Shown piece after piece: positions 1 to 7,154 of a DNA stretch of 15,469 nt. The stretch comes from X23 sp050251575 (GTDB lineage Bacteria > Bacillota > Clostridia > SK-Y3). The notes under the pieces were generated by a model, which was given only the letters and a program-made list of their open reading frames with translations, was not told the DNA's origin and did no database searches. A program made the translations under genes and the position numbers. The stretch lies in NCBI GenBank assembly GCA_050251575.1, contig JBFWMP010000056.1, positions 1-15,469 of the forward strand, given 5' to 3'. Numbering within the stretch: position 1 is the stretch's first letter; the number at the start of each line of letters is the position of its first letter.

Positions 1-1200
1 GGTCTTGGAGAAGTACATGGCGGGGATGACATCAGAAAGGTTTTAGAATCTTACACACCATTGGTAGTAGGAAACCCAATCGGAGATTATAAGAGAATAA
101 TTAATGATTTGAAAAATGGAAGCAGCGGTATGGATGAAAATACCGGAGAAGGCTTGCAAAATCTTGATTTAAAGAACTTGCGTTTTGTAGTTCATGCTGA
201 AATGGCTGTGGAATCTGCCTTGTTGGATTTGTTAGGGAAGTATATGGATTTGCCGGTTGCATCTTTACTTGGGGATGGCAAACAAAGAGATGCTGTACGG
301 GTTTTAGGATATTTATTCTATGTAGCTGATAAGAATAAGACGGATTTACCCTATATTGATGAAAGCAACAGTAAGGATAACTGGTTTAAATTGCGAAGAC
401 GCGAGGCGTTGACTGTAGAAGCGATTGTTGAACTTGCTCATGCGGCAAAAGAGCACTATGGTTTTAAAGATTTTAAATTAAAAGGTGGAGTACTTGAAGG
501 TGAAAAGGAAATCGATGCGGTAAAGGCGTTGGCGAAAGAATTCCCGGATGCGCGAATTAACCTTGATCCAAACGGTTCGTGGTCTTTAGATGAAGCCATA
601 AGCTTATGCAAAGGTCTGCATGGTATTATGTCTTATGCGGAAGATCCCTGCGGCCCTGAAAAAGGCTTCTCTGGTCGTGAAATTATGTCTGAATTTAAAA
701 GAGCAACAGGCTTGCCGGTGGCAACCAATATGATTGCGACTGATTGGCGTCAGTTCCATCATTCTATTGTACTAAATGCCGTGGATATACCTTTGGCAGA
801 TCCTCATTTTTGGACGATGAGCGGTTCTGTACGTGCGGCGCAAGTTTGCGATGATTGGGGGTTGACCTGGGGCTCACATTCCAATAACCATTTTGATATC
901 TCACTAGCCATTTTTGCTCATGTAGCTGCAGCTGCACCGGGTGACATTACCGCAATAGATACTCATTGGATATGGCAGGATGGACAGCGTTTAACTAAAG
1001 AGCCGCTGCAGATTGTTAATGGAATGATAGAGATTCCTAAGAAACCGGGATTGGGTATTGAGATTGATATGGATCAGGTGATGGAAGCCAATAAGCTGTA
1101 TAATAGGATGGGTTCCGGTGAACGTGACGATGCTATAGTGATGCAATATTTGATAAGCAACTGGAAGTTTGACAGTAAAAAGCCTTGTATGGTTAGATAA
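1..1200 (+). CDS. gudD: Glucarate dehydratase (5'-truncated by window edge)
   Basis: This enolase-superfamily enzyme dehydrates D-glucarate (and usually L-idarate) to 5-keto-4-deoxyglucarate in the cytoplasm, in sugar-diacid catabolism. The frame is open from base 1, giving 399 visible residues; the E. coli enzyme is about 446 residues, so roughly 45 N-terminal residues lie outside. Visible-residue landmarks are: the KxK Schiff-region motif KLKGG (159-163), metal ligands in LDPNGSW (Asp189, Asn191) and AEDPCG (Glu214), the ATNMIATDWRQ block, and GSHSNNHFD with the catalytic His at about 293. The end CMVR matches the C-terminus I recall for E. coli GudD. The Met at base 61 is an internal TTG codon and not the true start. 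The gene is followed directly by a terminator, so it ends its transcription unit. No other glucarate gene is visible. Identification is by recalled family sequence and is very secure. Confidence 0.96.
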   Translation, partial: GLGEVHGGDDIRKVLESYTPLVVGNPIGDYKRIINDLKNGSSGMDENTGEGLQNLDLKNLRFVVHAEMAVESALLDLLGKYMDLPVASLLGDGKQRDAVRVLGYLFYVADKNKTDLPYIDESNSKDNWFKLRRREALTVEAIVELAHAAKEHYGFKDFKLKGGVLEGEKEIDAVKALAKEFPDARINLDPNGSWSLDEAISLCKGLHGIMSYAEDPCGPEKGFSGREIMSEFKRATGLPVATNMIATDWRQFHHSIVLNAVDIPLADPHFWTMSGSVRAAQVCDDWGLTWGSHSNNHFDISLAIFAHVAAAAPGDITAIDTHWIWQDGQRLTKEPLQIVNGMIEIPKKPGLGIEIDMDQVMEANKLYNRMGSGERDDAIVMQYLISNWKFDSKKPCMVR

Positions 1201-1216
1201 GAAAATTACTGATTTT

Positions 1217-1256
1217 AAAACGAGTCAGCGGGGATAGTCCTGTTGATTCGTTTTTT
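1217..1256 (+). terminator. Rho-independent terminator of gudD
   Basis: Sixteen bases after the gudD stop, an approximately 14-bp stem (left arm from 1220 ACGAGTCAGCGGGG, right arm TCCTGTTGATTCGT) forms with several G-U pairs around a short loop. It is followed by six Ts at 1251-1256. Because the stem relies on G-U pairs it is much stronger as RNA from the plus strand, which fits termination of gudD. Confidence 0.8.
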
Positions 1257-1312
1257 CAAGGAAAGCTAGCAAGTCGACAACCGTTCGAGACCACGGGAAA
1301 AGTCGAGATTTG

Positions 1313-1385
1313 TGTCATTCTAATGAAATGAAGAATCTTGAAAACTGCTTAGATATTAAGATTCTTAGCTCTTCTCAGAATGACA
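1313..1385. repeat. MITE-like imperfect palindrome (TGTCATTCT…AGAATGACA)
   Basis: The arms at 1313-1339 and 1358-1385 are imperfect inverted repeats. Both outer ends read TGTCATTCT/AGAATGACA and both inner ends read AAGAATCTT/AAGATTCTT, with diverged bases between and an 18-nt loop. The arm resembles the TGTCATTCTGAGCGAAGCG-type palindromes found in many copies in clostridial and other genomes (recalled, not searched). As RNA it would fold into a long hairpin. A T-run (1394-1400) a few bases downstream might give it secondary terminator activity. Confidence 0.65.
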
Positions 1386-1456
1386 TTCTTAGCTTTTTTT
1401 ATATTATTTGACTCTATCAGTGGTTTTGAACTATTTCCACCTGCATTCTATTAAAA

Positions 1457-1855
1457 CTATTCTGATTTTTTCCAATGGATATAGTGTTTTCTCATATTAC
1501 TGTAATACCTTCCTGTATAACTTGTTGAAAAAGGGTTTCCTATTTCATTGCGGTCGTTATTTAAAAAATTACCTTTCATGGTTCCATGATCGCTACCATA
1601 AAGACTACTTTCAAGCGAGTTATCTATATTGTTGTCCATATTTTGGCTAGTGGTTTGGTGTTGATTGACAGTAGAGTTTTTTTTAGCGATATTTTTATTT
1701 ATCTTATGGGAGTTGGGATTATTTGAAATGTTGAGAGTGTGAGTCTCAATAAGATTTTCAGATTTTAGTGTTTTGTAGATTTCTATAATTACCGAAGCTA
1801 TTAGTTCCTTTAGTGCTAATTCAAGATCATTTTTATTCTCCAACTTCAAGTCCAT
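1457..1855 (-). CDS. Small Asn/Ser-rich hypothetical protein
   Basis: This is a 132-residue protein that I do not recognise. The start is the ATG at 1855-1853, supported by an AAGGATGTGG-like ribosome binding site just upstream on the minus strand (about 1859-1868). Residues 1-35 are predicted helical and amphipathic (ELALKELIASVIIEIYKTLK). The remainder is low-complexity, rich in Asn, Ser, His and Tyr, with no membrane segment or signal peptide. The composition (many N, H, Q, Y) suggests a disordered tail. It stands alone, divergent from the MoxR operon and convergent with gudD. It may be a real lineage-specific protein, since a shadow ORF would not be expected to have a good RBS and an ordered N-terminal helix, but AT-rich DNA can give chance ORFs of this length. 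Confidence 0.5.
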   Translation of the reverse strand: MDLKLENKNDLELALKELIASVIIEIYKTLKSENLIETHTLNISNNPNSHKINKNIAKKNSTVNQHQTTSQNMDNNIDNSLESSLYGSDHGTMKGNFLNNDRNEIGNPFSTSYTGRYYSNMRKHYIHWKKSE

Positions 1856-1991
1856 AATTCCACATCCTTATTCTTGTTTGTAAAAACTCTTATCTATTAA
1901 TAAATCGTCTTTATTAGCAAATTAATTAACTTTATTTTCTTAATTATAGAGGTAATTAAAAATAGTTTTTTCTATCACTGTTATAATTTTC

Positions 1992-2020
1992 TTGAAAAAA
2001 TATGTGTATAAATGTAAAAT
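1992..2020 (+). promoter_or_regulatory. Sigma-A-type promoter of the MoxR operon
   Basis: A -35 box TTGAAA (1992-1997) and a -10 box TAAAAT (2015-2020) are separated by exactly 17 bp in AT-rich DNA. Transcription would begin near 2027, leaving a leader of about 79 nt before the first gene. No terminator appears between the five genes that follow, so this could drive all of them. Confidence 0.65.
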
Positions 2021-2026
2021 AGAGAA

Positions 2027-2063
2027 TGCGCAGACATTACTGCCAGTACTGGATATTAGCGCA
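2027..2063 (+). promoter_or_regulatory. Nested palindromes in operon leader (possible operator or hairpin)
   Basis: At the predicted transcription start, TGCGC (2027-2031) pairs with GCGCA (2059-2063). They enclose a perfect 10-bp palindrome, CCAGTACTGG (2043-2052). This is the most GC-rich stretch of an otherwise AT-rich intergenic region. It could be a repressor site or a leader hairpin; the sequence does not tell which, and no adjacent regulator gene is visible. Confidence 0.35.
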
Positions 2064-2105
2064 AATTTATAGAATATTTATTATTTATGAATGGGGGATT
2101 AATAA

Positions 2106-3137
2106 ATGAATCAGCGTCCATTTTCGATTAAACCTATGAGTATTGGAAACATACTTGACTATACTTTTAGGATATACAGAAATAATTTTACAGCAATCCT
2201 TGCCTTTAGTGCTCTAATAGGAGGGTTGTTCGGTATCATTACATTAATACTTAACAATCTTGCAGCACCTCCGGGGATGGTTACTGATCCTTGGTCTTCT
2301 GTCATACAGGGATTGAAATCAGGGAACTTTGAAAATCTCTTCGAAAATTTTGCCGCGCAGGCACCGGAGCCAAACTTTGGACCGGATTACCTTGTGAGGT
2401 CCATATTAATGATGGTTGTTACCTATGGAGCTGGACTTATCAATTATGTGTTCATTTATCCATTTGTGCAGGGTGGTATTTCGAATATTACACAAAAATA
2501 TTACCATGGATTCAAGCTTGATGCAGCAACCTCTTTAAAGCAAACATGGAAGAACTTCGGGAAACTTATTGTGACTGGGTTAAGTCTTATTGTGTACTCT
2601 ATAGGATTCGGCATAGTGTTTTTGGTTATCATGCTGATTTTCATGGCTATTATGATACCGTTATCATTCAGTGGCGCATTCAATGATGGTTTGCCAGTTA
2701 TATTAATTATTTTATTTATTTTGTTTTTTACAGTGATAATAGCAGTTAGTGTTGTGTTTTTCTCTTTTATAACGTTTGTTTATCCTATTGCAGTTACAGA
2801 AGGAGTATATCACTTTAATGCTATCGGACGCAGTTTTAAGCTGGTAGCAAAAAAGTTTTGGAAGGTAGTAGGCGTTAATTTTCTTGTATATCTGCTTGTA
2901 TATGTCGTAATAGGTGCTATTACGGGACTTGGTGTTACAGTTGCAGTATTGTCTCCGGTGAATATTATGTTTCAGCAGGTAGTTACTCTGGTTATATCTG
3001 CTCTTGCGACACCAATCATTTATATTGCGGCTACCATACTATACATGGATGTTCGTATCCGTGTTGAAGGCTATGACCTGGAACTTATGTCCGATAACTT
3101 GGAAGGAAATGAAACATGGGAACGACCACAGAAGTAA
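2106..3137 (+). CDS. Polytopic membrane protein, first gene of MoxR/DUF58 operon
   Basis: This 343-residue integral membrane protein has about six hydrophobic segments (roughly residues 26-50, 98-125, 150-185, 197-230, 255-282 and 285-313) and a short charged C-terminal tail. The N-terminus, with its FSIKPMSIGNILDYTFRIYR block followed by the first helix, resembles the glycerophosphodiesterase membrane-domain-like (PF10110-type) proteins that often head MoxR/DUF58/DUF4129 clusters. It has no catalytic GDPD domain, so no enzymatic role is claimed. The start is the ATG at 2106 behind GGGGGATT at 2093-2100. The gene overlaps the next one by 22 bp, implying translational coupling. A role as a membrane scaffold or transport component of the module is inference from context. 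Confidence 0.8.
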   Translation: MNQRPFSIKPMSIGNILDYTFRIYRNNFTAILAFSALIGGLFGIITLILNNLAAPPGMVTDPWSSVIQGLKSGNFENLFENFAAQAPEPNFGPDYLVRSILMMVVTYGAGLINYVFIYPFVQGGISNITQKYYHGFKLDAATSLKQTWKNFGKLIVTGLSLIVYSIGFGIVFLVIMLIFMAIMIPLSFSGAFNDGLPVILIILFILFFTVIIAVSVVFFSFITFVYPIAVTEGVYHFNAIGRSFKLVAKKFWKVVGVNFLVYLLVYVVIGAITGLGVTVAVLSPVNIMFQQVVTLVISALATPIIYIAATILYMDVRIRVEGYDLELMSDNLEGNETWERPQK

Positions 3138-3829
3138 ATAACATAGTTGGTATATTTTCTAATATCGGAACTAAAAGACTGATTCCTTCTCCGAAAATTA
3201 TAGAGGAGAAAATGGATGAAGTGCTGTCTGCACCCGAATTTCAATCACATAAAGATTATTTGGGTGAATTAATTGCTGACTGGTTACGCAAAATTTTCGC
3301 AAATATCAAAGTAGGGGAAGGTACGATGAATTTTGCTGCACTAGCTGTATTTATTATTACGGCATCATTACTGGGAGTTCTGATTATTGTTGTCACACTG
3401 CTTGTTTTAAGAATGATAGGGAAAGACACTCATGTGGCTAGCTTAAAAAGATATGCAAATAAAGAGAAGCTGACTGTTGAATTGGCTTTAGAGTATGCTG
3501 AACAAGAAGGGAATAGTGCTAATTATACAGCAGCCGTTAAGTGGTTTTTCTTAAGCCTGCTGTTGATGCTTCATGGTGAAAAATATATCGTCTTACATGA
3601 ATCAAAGACGAACCGTCAGTATATGACTGAACTTATAAAGAGTCAATATCCGCATCTTGAGTTGTTTCAAAGTTTAGTTTTGCAATTTAATAATATTTGT
3701 TATGGAGGAAGGCAGGCAACCCAAGAGGATTATCTGAATTGGTCGCAAAAGATTAGTATACTGGTTAAAGATTATAGGGGGATTGACCGGTTCGAAATCA
3801 AAGGAGGATACAATCATAAAAAAAAATAG
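3116..3829 (+). CDS. DUF4129 domain membrane protein
   Basis: This 237-residue protein has a hydrophilic N-terminal segment (EEKMDEVLSAPEFQ), one strong transmembrane helix at about residues 70-97, and a C-terminal soluble domain. That domain carries the DUF4129 pattern: a central R..Y segment near SKTNRQYMTEL and FNNICYGGRQATQEDY near the end (the usual F..i.YGg). DUF4129 is often fused to a transglutaminase-like domain; here it is a stand-alone protein and no transglutaminase gene is visible. The start at 3116 has AAGGAA at good spacing inside the preceding gene. A second ATG at 3212 behind GAGGAG is possible and would begin just before the conserved part. It probably works with the MoxR and DUF58 proteins at the membrane, but its biochemical role is unknown. 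Confidence 0.8.
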   Translation: MGTTTEVNNIVGIFSNIGTKRLIPSPKIIEEKMDEVLSAPEFQSHKDYLGELIADWLRKIFANIKVGEGTMNFAALAVFIITASLLGVLIIVVTLLVLRMIGKDTHVASLKRYANKEKLTVELALEYAEQEGNSANYTAAVKWFFLSLLLMLHGEKYIVLHESKTNRQYMTELIKSQYPHLELFQSLVLQFNNICYGGRQATQEDYLNWSQKISILVKDYRGIDRFEIKGGYNHKKK

Positions 3830-4883
3830 GGAATTAGTCATACTTATTTCAGTTATTATTGTAATCGCTGTCTGCAGCTCATTAATCTTAAGATGGTCTC
3901 AACAGCAGGAGCCTTTACCGTATTCCTCCTATAGTACATATCCTTCCGGCACAAAAGGTGCATATCTTTTACTAGAAAAGCTTAATTTCAAAATCGCACG
4001 TCATCAAGGCGGTGCTAAAGAAATTCAGCCTGAAAGCATACTTATCTTGTTTGAACCGCAGTTTGATTATTCAGATAAGAATGATGAGATAAAACAACTG
4101 AACCAGTGGGTCTATAATGGGAATACCATGATTATAGCAGGAGACTATCAAAAGTATTTTACCTATTCCGCCAATGAAGGTCAGAGCAGTGGTTTTCTTT
4201 CGGGGCTGAATGCACTTGAAATACCTTCAGATAGTGGGAAATCGTATTATGACAAACCTTTTGGGATGGGAACGTTTAGACTAATCCCTGATGCCAGCCT
4301 GTTTTTGAATAGCAGCTTGCGGAGGAAAGGGGCTGCTACCCGCTTGGTAGCTGCTGTATGGGATTACTATGATAGGCCGGTGCTTTTTGGTGAACCCGAG
4401 GGTACACAACTATTTGAAAAGAAGGCACAGTGGAAGAACTCGCCTATTACATTATTGAATACTACGTGGCAGCTTATTTTGTTTCAAGTAGTGGTTGGCT
4501 TGATCGGTTTACTGTTCTTAAACAATAGGCCTTTGGGTTTGCCGGCAACCTATCAGGAGGAAGCAGTGAGGGCGGAAAATGAAGATGTGCAGGCTTTAGC
4601 CGGACTTATGGAGAGGGCAGAACAGTATGAGGATGCACTATTGCTGTATTATCAACAGTTTGAGAAAGAAGCTGCTGTATATTTTAAAAGAAATCTCCAC
4701 AAGAAAGATGGATTGCTGGAACTGCTTTGGAAAGAAAATCGGCTTAAACATTATGAAGAGTTAAGAGAAGTACTGGATAGAGTATTAGGCAATAATCACA
4801 ATAAAAAGATAGCTGATAGTGATGTAATTAGCCTTTTTCAGAGTATTGACATATTGCGGGAGGAGATAACAAATAATGAATAA
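3783..4883 (+). CDS. DUF4350 domain membrane protein with unusual start site
   Basis: The product is up to 366 residues, with an N-terminal membrane anchor (about residues 17-34) and a DUF4350-like extracytoplasmic domain. The domain opens with PYSSYSTYPSGTKGAYLLLE and continues with LILFEPQFDYS and WVYNGNTMIIAGD, resembling a Rossmann-like GATase/ThuA fold. A second helix lies at about 224-248, and a charged helical cytoplasmic tail follows. The only canonical start near the anchor is a TTG at 3783 with no good RBS. A perfect AAAGGAGG lies inside the reading frame at 3800-3807, and at normal spacing downstream are in-frame ATC (3813) and ATA (3816) codons. Initiation at ATA would give a compact KKNRELVILI anchor. 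The coordinates use TTG; the true start may be 3816. It overlaps the preceding gene's end and the moxR start. Confidence 0.78.
   Translation: MTGSKSKEDTIIKKNRELVILISVIIVIAVCSSLILRWSQQQEPLPYSSYSTYPSGTKGAYLLLEKLNFKIARHQGGAKEIQPESILILFEPQFDYSDKNDEIKQLNQWVYNGNTMIIAGDYQKYFTYSANEGQSSGFLSGLNALEIPSDSGKSYYDKPFGMGTFRLIPDASLFLNSSLRRKGAATRLVAAVWDYYDRPVLFGEPEGTQLFEKKAQWKNSPITLLNTTWQLILFQVVVGLIGLLFLNNRPLGLPATYQEEAVRAENEDVQALAGLMERAEQYEDALLLYYQQFEKEAAVYFKRNLHKKDGLLELLWKENRLKHYEELREVLDRVLGNNHNKKIADSDVISLFQSIDILREEITNNE
3800..3818 (+). promoter_or_regulatory. Strong RBS facing ATC/ATA instead of a standard start codon
   Basis: AAAGGAGG at 3800-3807 is the best Shine-Dalgarno match in the operon, yet no ATG, GTG or TTG follows in the DUF4350 frame at usable distance. 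ATC sits 5 nt and ATA 8 nt after it. This RBS decides the likely start of the DUF4350 protein if non-AUG initiation occurs. Otherwise it reflects a base error or mutation of a former ATG. Confidence 0.55.
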
Positions 4884-5835
4884 TGACAAGATAACTGCAA
4901 ATATAGCGGAAAAGATTAAAAAAGAAGCGGCCCGTGTTGTTGTAGGGCAGGATGAGTTGCTTCAGCTTCTGCTTGTTTGCCTGTTCTCAGGAGGACACGT
5001 TTTAATTGAGGGGGTACCGGGACTTGGAAAGACTTTAGCTGTTCGAACTCTTGCAACCATTATGGATGTGGATTTTCATCGCATCCAATTTACACCGGAT
5101 ATGATGCCTTCTGATATTATTGGTACCAATATATATGATATGAATACGCAGACATTTCATTTAAAGAAAGGTCCGCTGTTCACCAGTTTTCTACTAGCTG
5201 ATGAAATCAACAGAACACCTCCGAAAACGCAGTCAGCTTTGCTGGAAGCAATGGAAGAAGCACGTGTTTCTATTGATGGAACAGGCTATCCCTTGGAATA
5301 CCCATTCATGGTATTTGCGACACAAAATCCTATAGAATTTGAAGGAACCTATCCACTTCCCGAAGCACAACTGGATCGTTTTTTAATGAAACTCCTAATA
5401 AGTTATCCTAATATAGAGGAAGAGAAGAAGCTTCTCATGAATTATCATAAGGGTTTTAATGCGAAGGACTTCGGGAACATACAACTGAATAAGATTTTGA
5501 ATAGTGATGTAATCAGGCAGTGCAAGAAAGAAATTGAAAATGTTAGTGTAGAAGAAAGTATAATTAACTATATCATGGCCATTATAGCAGCAACCCGCCA
5601 ATCTCCTAACCTGTTGTTAGGAGCAAGCCCCAGGGCTTCTATTGCCTTAATGACAGCAGCGAAGACTTTGGCTTGTATAGAAGAAAGAGATTATGTAATA
5701 CCTGATGATATCAAGTACCTGTGTGCACCTATTCTACGGCATAGACTGATTGTTGCACCAGAAGCTGAAATTGATGGAGTGAAGGCTGATGATGTGATTA
5801 TACAAATATTAAATCACGTGAAAGTGCCAAGGTGA
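4876..5835 (+). CDS. MoxR-family AAA+ ATPase
   Basis: This 319-residue cytoplasmic ATPase belongs to the MoxR branch of AAA+ proteins, which act as chaperone-like remodellers or cofactor-insertion factors, typically for vWA/DUF58 partners. The motifs are intact: Walker A GVPGLGKT (46-53), Walker B LLADEINR (106-113), sensor 1 ATQNP (148-152), the LPEAQLDRF block (161-169), and sensor 2 GASPRA (249-254) before the C-terminal lid. Its length is normal for the family. The start ATG at 4876 follows GGGAGGA (4858-4864). It overlaps the DUF4350 stop by 8 bp and ends in a GTGA overlap region with the DUF58 gene, so the three are likely translated in coupled fashion. The family is certain; the client protein is inferred to be the DUF58 neighbour. 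Confidence 0.95.
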   Translation: MNNDKITANIAEKIKKEAARVVVGQDELLQLLLVCLFSGGHVLIEGVPGLGKTLAVRTLATIMDVDFHRIQFTPDMMPSDIIGTNIYDMNTQTFHLKKGPLFTSFLLADEINRTPPKTQSALLEAMEEARVSIDGTGYPLEYPFMVFATQNPIEFEGTYPLPEAQLDRFLMKLLISYPNIEEEKKLLMNYHKGFNAKDFGNIQLNKILNSDVIRQCKKEIENVSVEESIINYIMAIIAATRQSPNLLLGASPRASIALMTAAKTLACIEERDYVIPDDIKYLCAPILRHRLIVAPEAEIDGVKADDVIIQILNHVKVPR

Positions 5836-5840
5836 ATAAT

Positions 5841-7154
5841 ATGGGCGTAACAAAAAGGATGGTACTGTTTATTTGGGCAGGTGGCGTTTTGTTGCTGCTG
5901 GGTATGTATTTGCAGTTGCATGGCAGTATTTTTATAATATATAATACAGCTCTTGTCGGATTGTATTTACTGGATGGGAAAATTAGTCCGAAGCATGAAG
6001 AGTTTGTGATTGAGAGGATTTATAAAGATATTTTTGAGATTGGTAAAGAGAAAAGTATCATTGTCCAAGTATCCAATAACAGCAGAAGAACAGTATTTAT
6101 ACGATTAAAAGATACGGTACCTGCTGATTTAAGAGCCAAAGGTGAGCCTATTACATTAATTTGTGCAGCAGGAGAAATTTCTGCCGGCAGTTATACCGTT
6201 CGTCCTTTGAAAAGAGGCAGCTATGATTTTGGAAATATTTTCGTAAGATATACTGGAGCATTGGGATTGTGTACAAAACAGTTTCAAGTTCTTTCAGGGG
6301 AGGTTATTTCTGTATATCCTGATTTGTATCCTGTAAAAAAATACCACCTTTTATGTGGAAAAAAGCTTTTGGATCACAATGATGCGGCGGTTCATAAAGT
6401 ATTTGGTATTGGTACAGATTTCCAATATTTAAGGGAATATACAAGTGATGATGAATACCGCAGAATCAATTGGAAGGCAACCGCACGGAATAATAAGCTT
6501 ATTACGGCAGTATATGATGTTGAAAAGAACCAAAATGTTATCGTATGTATTGATACAGGGCGAACTATGATATCACAGGCGGGAAGAATGACACGTTTGG
6601 ACTATTCTATCGAGTCTGCCTTGGTATTGGTGCAGGTAGCAATTGATAAAGGTGATCAGGTAGGTCTGATTATTTTTGGAAATGAGGTAATGCAGTTTAT
6701 AAAGCCTGCAAAAGGCACAGCTCAAATGCGGAAAATATTGCAGGCAGTATATGGAGTACAGCCGGAGTACTATGAGAGTGACTTCAGCGAGTTGGTTTCT
6801 TATCTGCAGACGTATCAACGAAAAAGGAGTCTGATATGTATTTTTTCTCATCCGAAAGATGAGGAGAGTTGTAAAGAGATTACTGCAGTATTGCAGCCAT
6901 TGAATAAAAAGCATGTATTATTGATGGTATCTATTTTGAATCCCGGTCTTAACGAGATGCTGGATAAACCTGTACAAAATATGCAGGATATTTATGCGAA
7001 AGCTGCCGCGGTTTACCGAATAGGTACGGAACAACATGCATCCACCATTATGGCGCGCAGAGGAATAGTAAATATTATGACAGAGCCGCATCGGCTGACA
7101 CCGGAAGTAGTGAATCGCTATATCGCTATGAAAAGAGCCATGAGGATTAGTTAA
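5841..7154 (+). CDS. DUF58 / vWA-like protein, MoxR partner
   Basis: This protein of about 437 residues has two N-terminal hydrophobic segments (about residues 8-25 and 30-46 in the longer form). A beta-rich middle region follows, then the DUF58 signature YLREYTSDDEYRRINWKATA (about 199-218). A vWA-like region (NVIVCIDTGRTM, then DYSIESALVLVQVAIDKGDQVGLIIF) ends it. The MIDAS-type DxSxS is replaced by DTGRT, as is common in DUF58, so metal binding cannot be assumed. The ATG at 5841 is chosen because AAGGTG (5829-5834) precedes it at 6 nt. A GTG at 5832, overlapping the moxR TGA, would add three residues. Its stop TAA shares a TTAA with the stop of the opposing SpoIIM-family gene. It is probably the adaptor or client of the MoxR ATPase. 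Confidence 0.93.
   Translation: MGVTKRMVLFIWAGGVLLLLGMYLQLHGSIFIIYNTALVGLYLLDGKISPKHEEFVIERIYKDIFEIGKEKSIIVQVSNNSRRTVFIRLKDTVPADLRAKGEPITLICAAGEISAGSYTVRPLKRGSYDFGNIFVRYTGALGLCTKQFQVLSGEVISVYPDLYPVKKYHLLCGKKLLDHNDAAVHKVFGIGTDFQYLREYTSDDEYRRINWKATARNNKLITAVYDVEKNQNVIVCIDTGRTMISQAGRMTRLDYSIESALVLVQVAIDKGDQVGLIIFGNEVMQFIKPAKGTAQMRKILQAVYGVQPEYYESDFSELVSYLQTYQRKRSLICIFSHPKDEESCKEITAVLQPLNKKHVLLMVSILNPGLNEMLDKPVQNMQDIYAKAAAVYRIGTEQHASTIMARRGIVNIMTEPHRLTPEVVNRYIAMKRAMRIS

Noticed and set aside
1408..1650. 80-codon plus-strand ORF
   Set aside because: It lies antisense to the 1457-1855 gene, has no convincing RBS, and its Tyr/Phe/His-rich translation looks like the complement of Asn/Lys-rich coding DNA.
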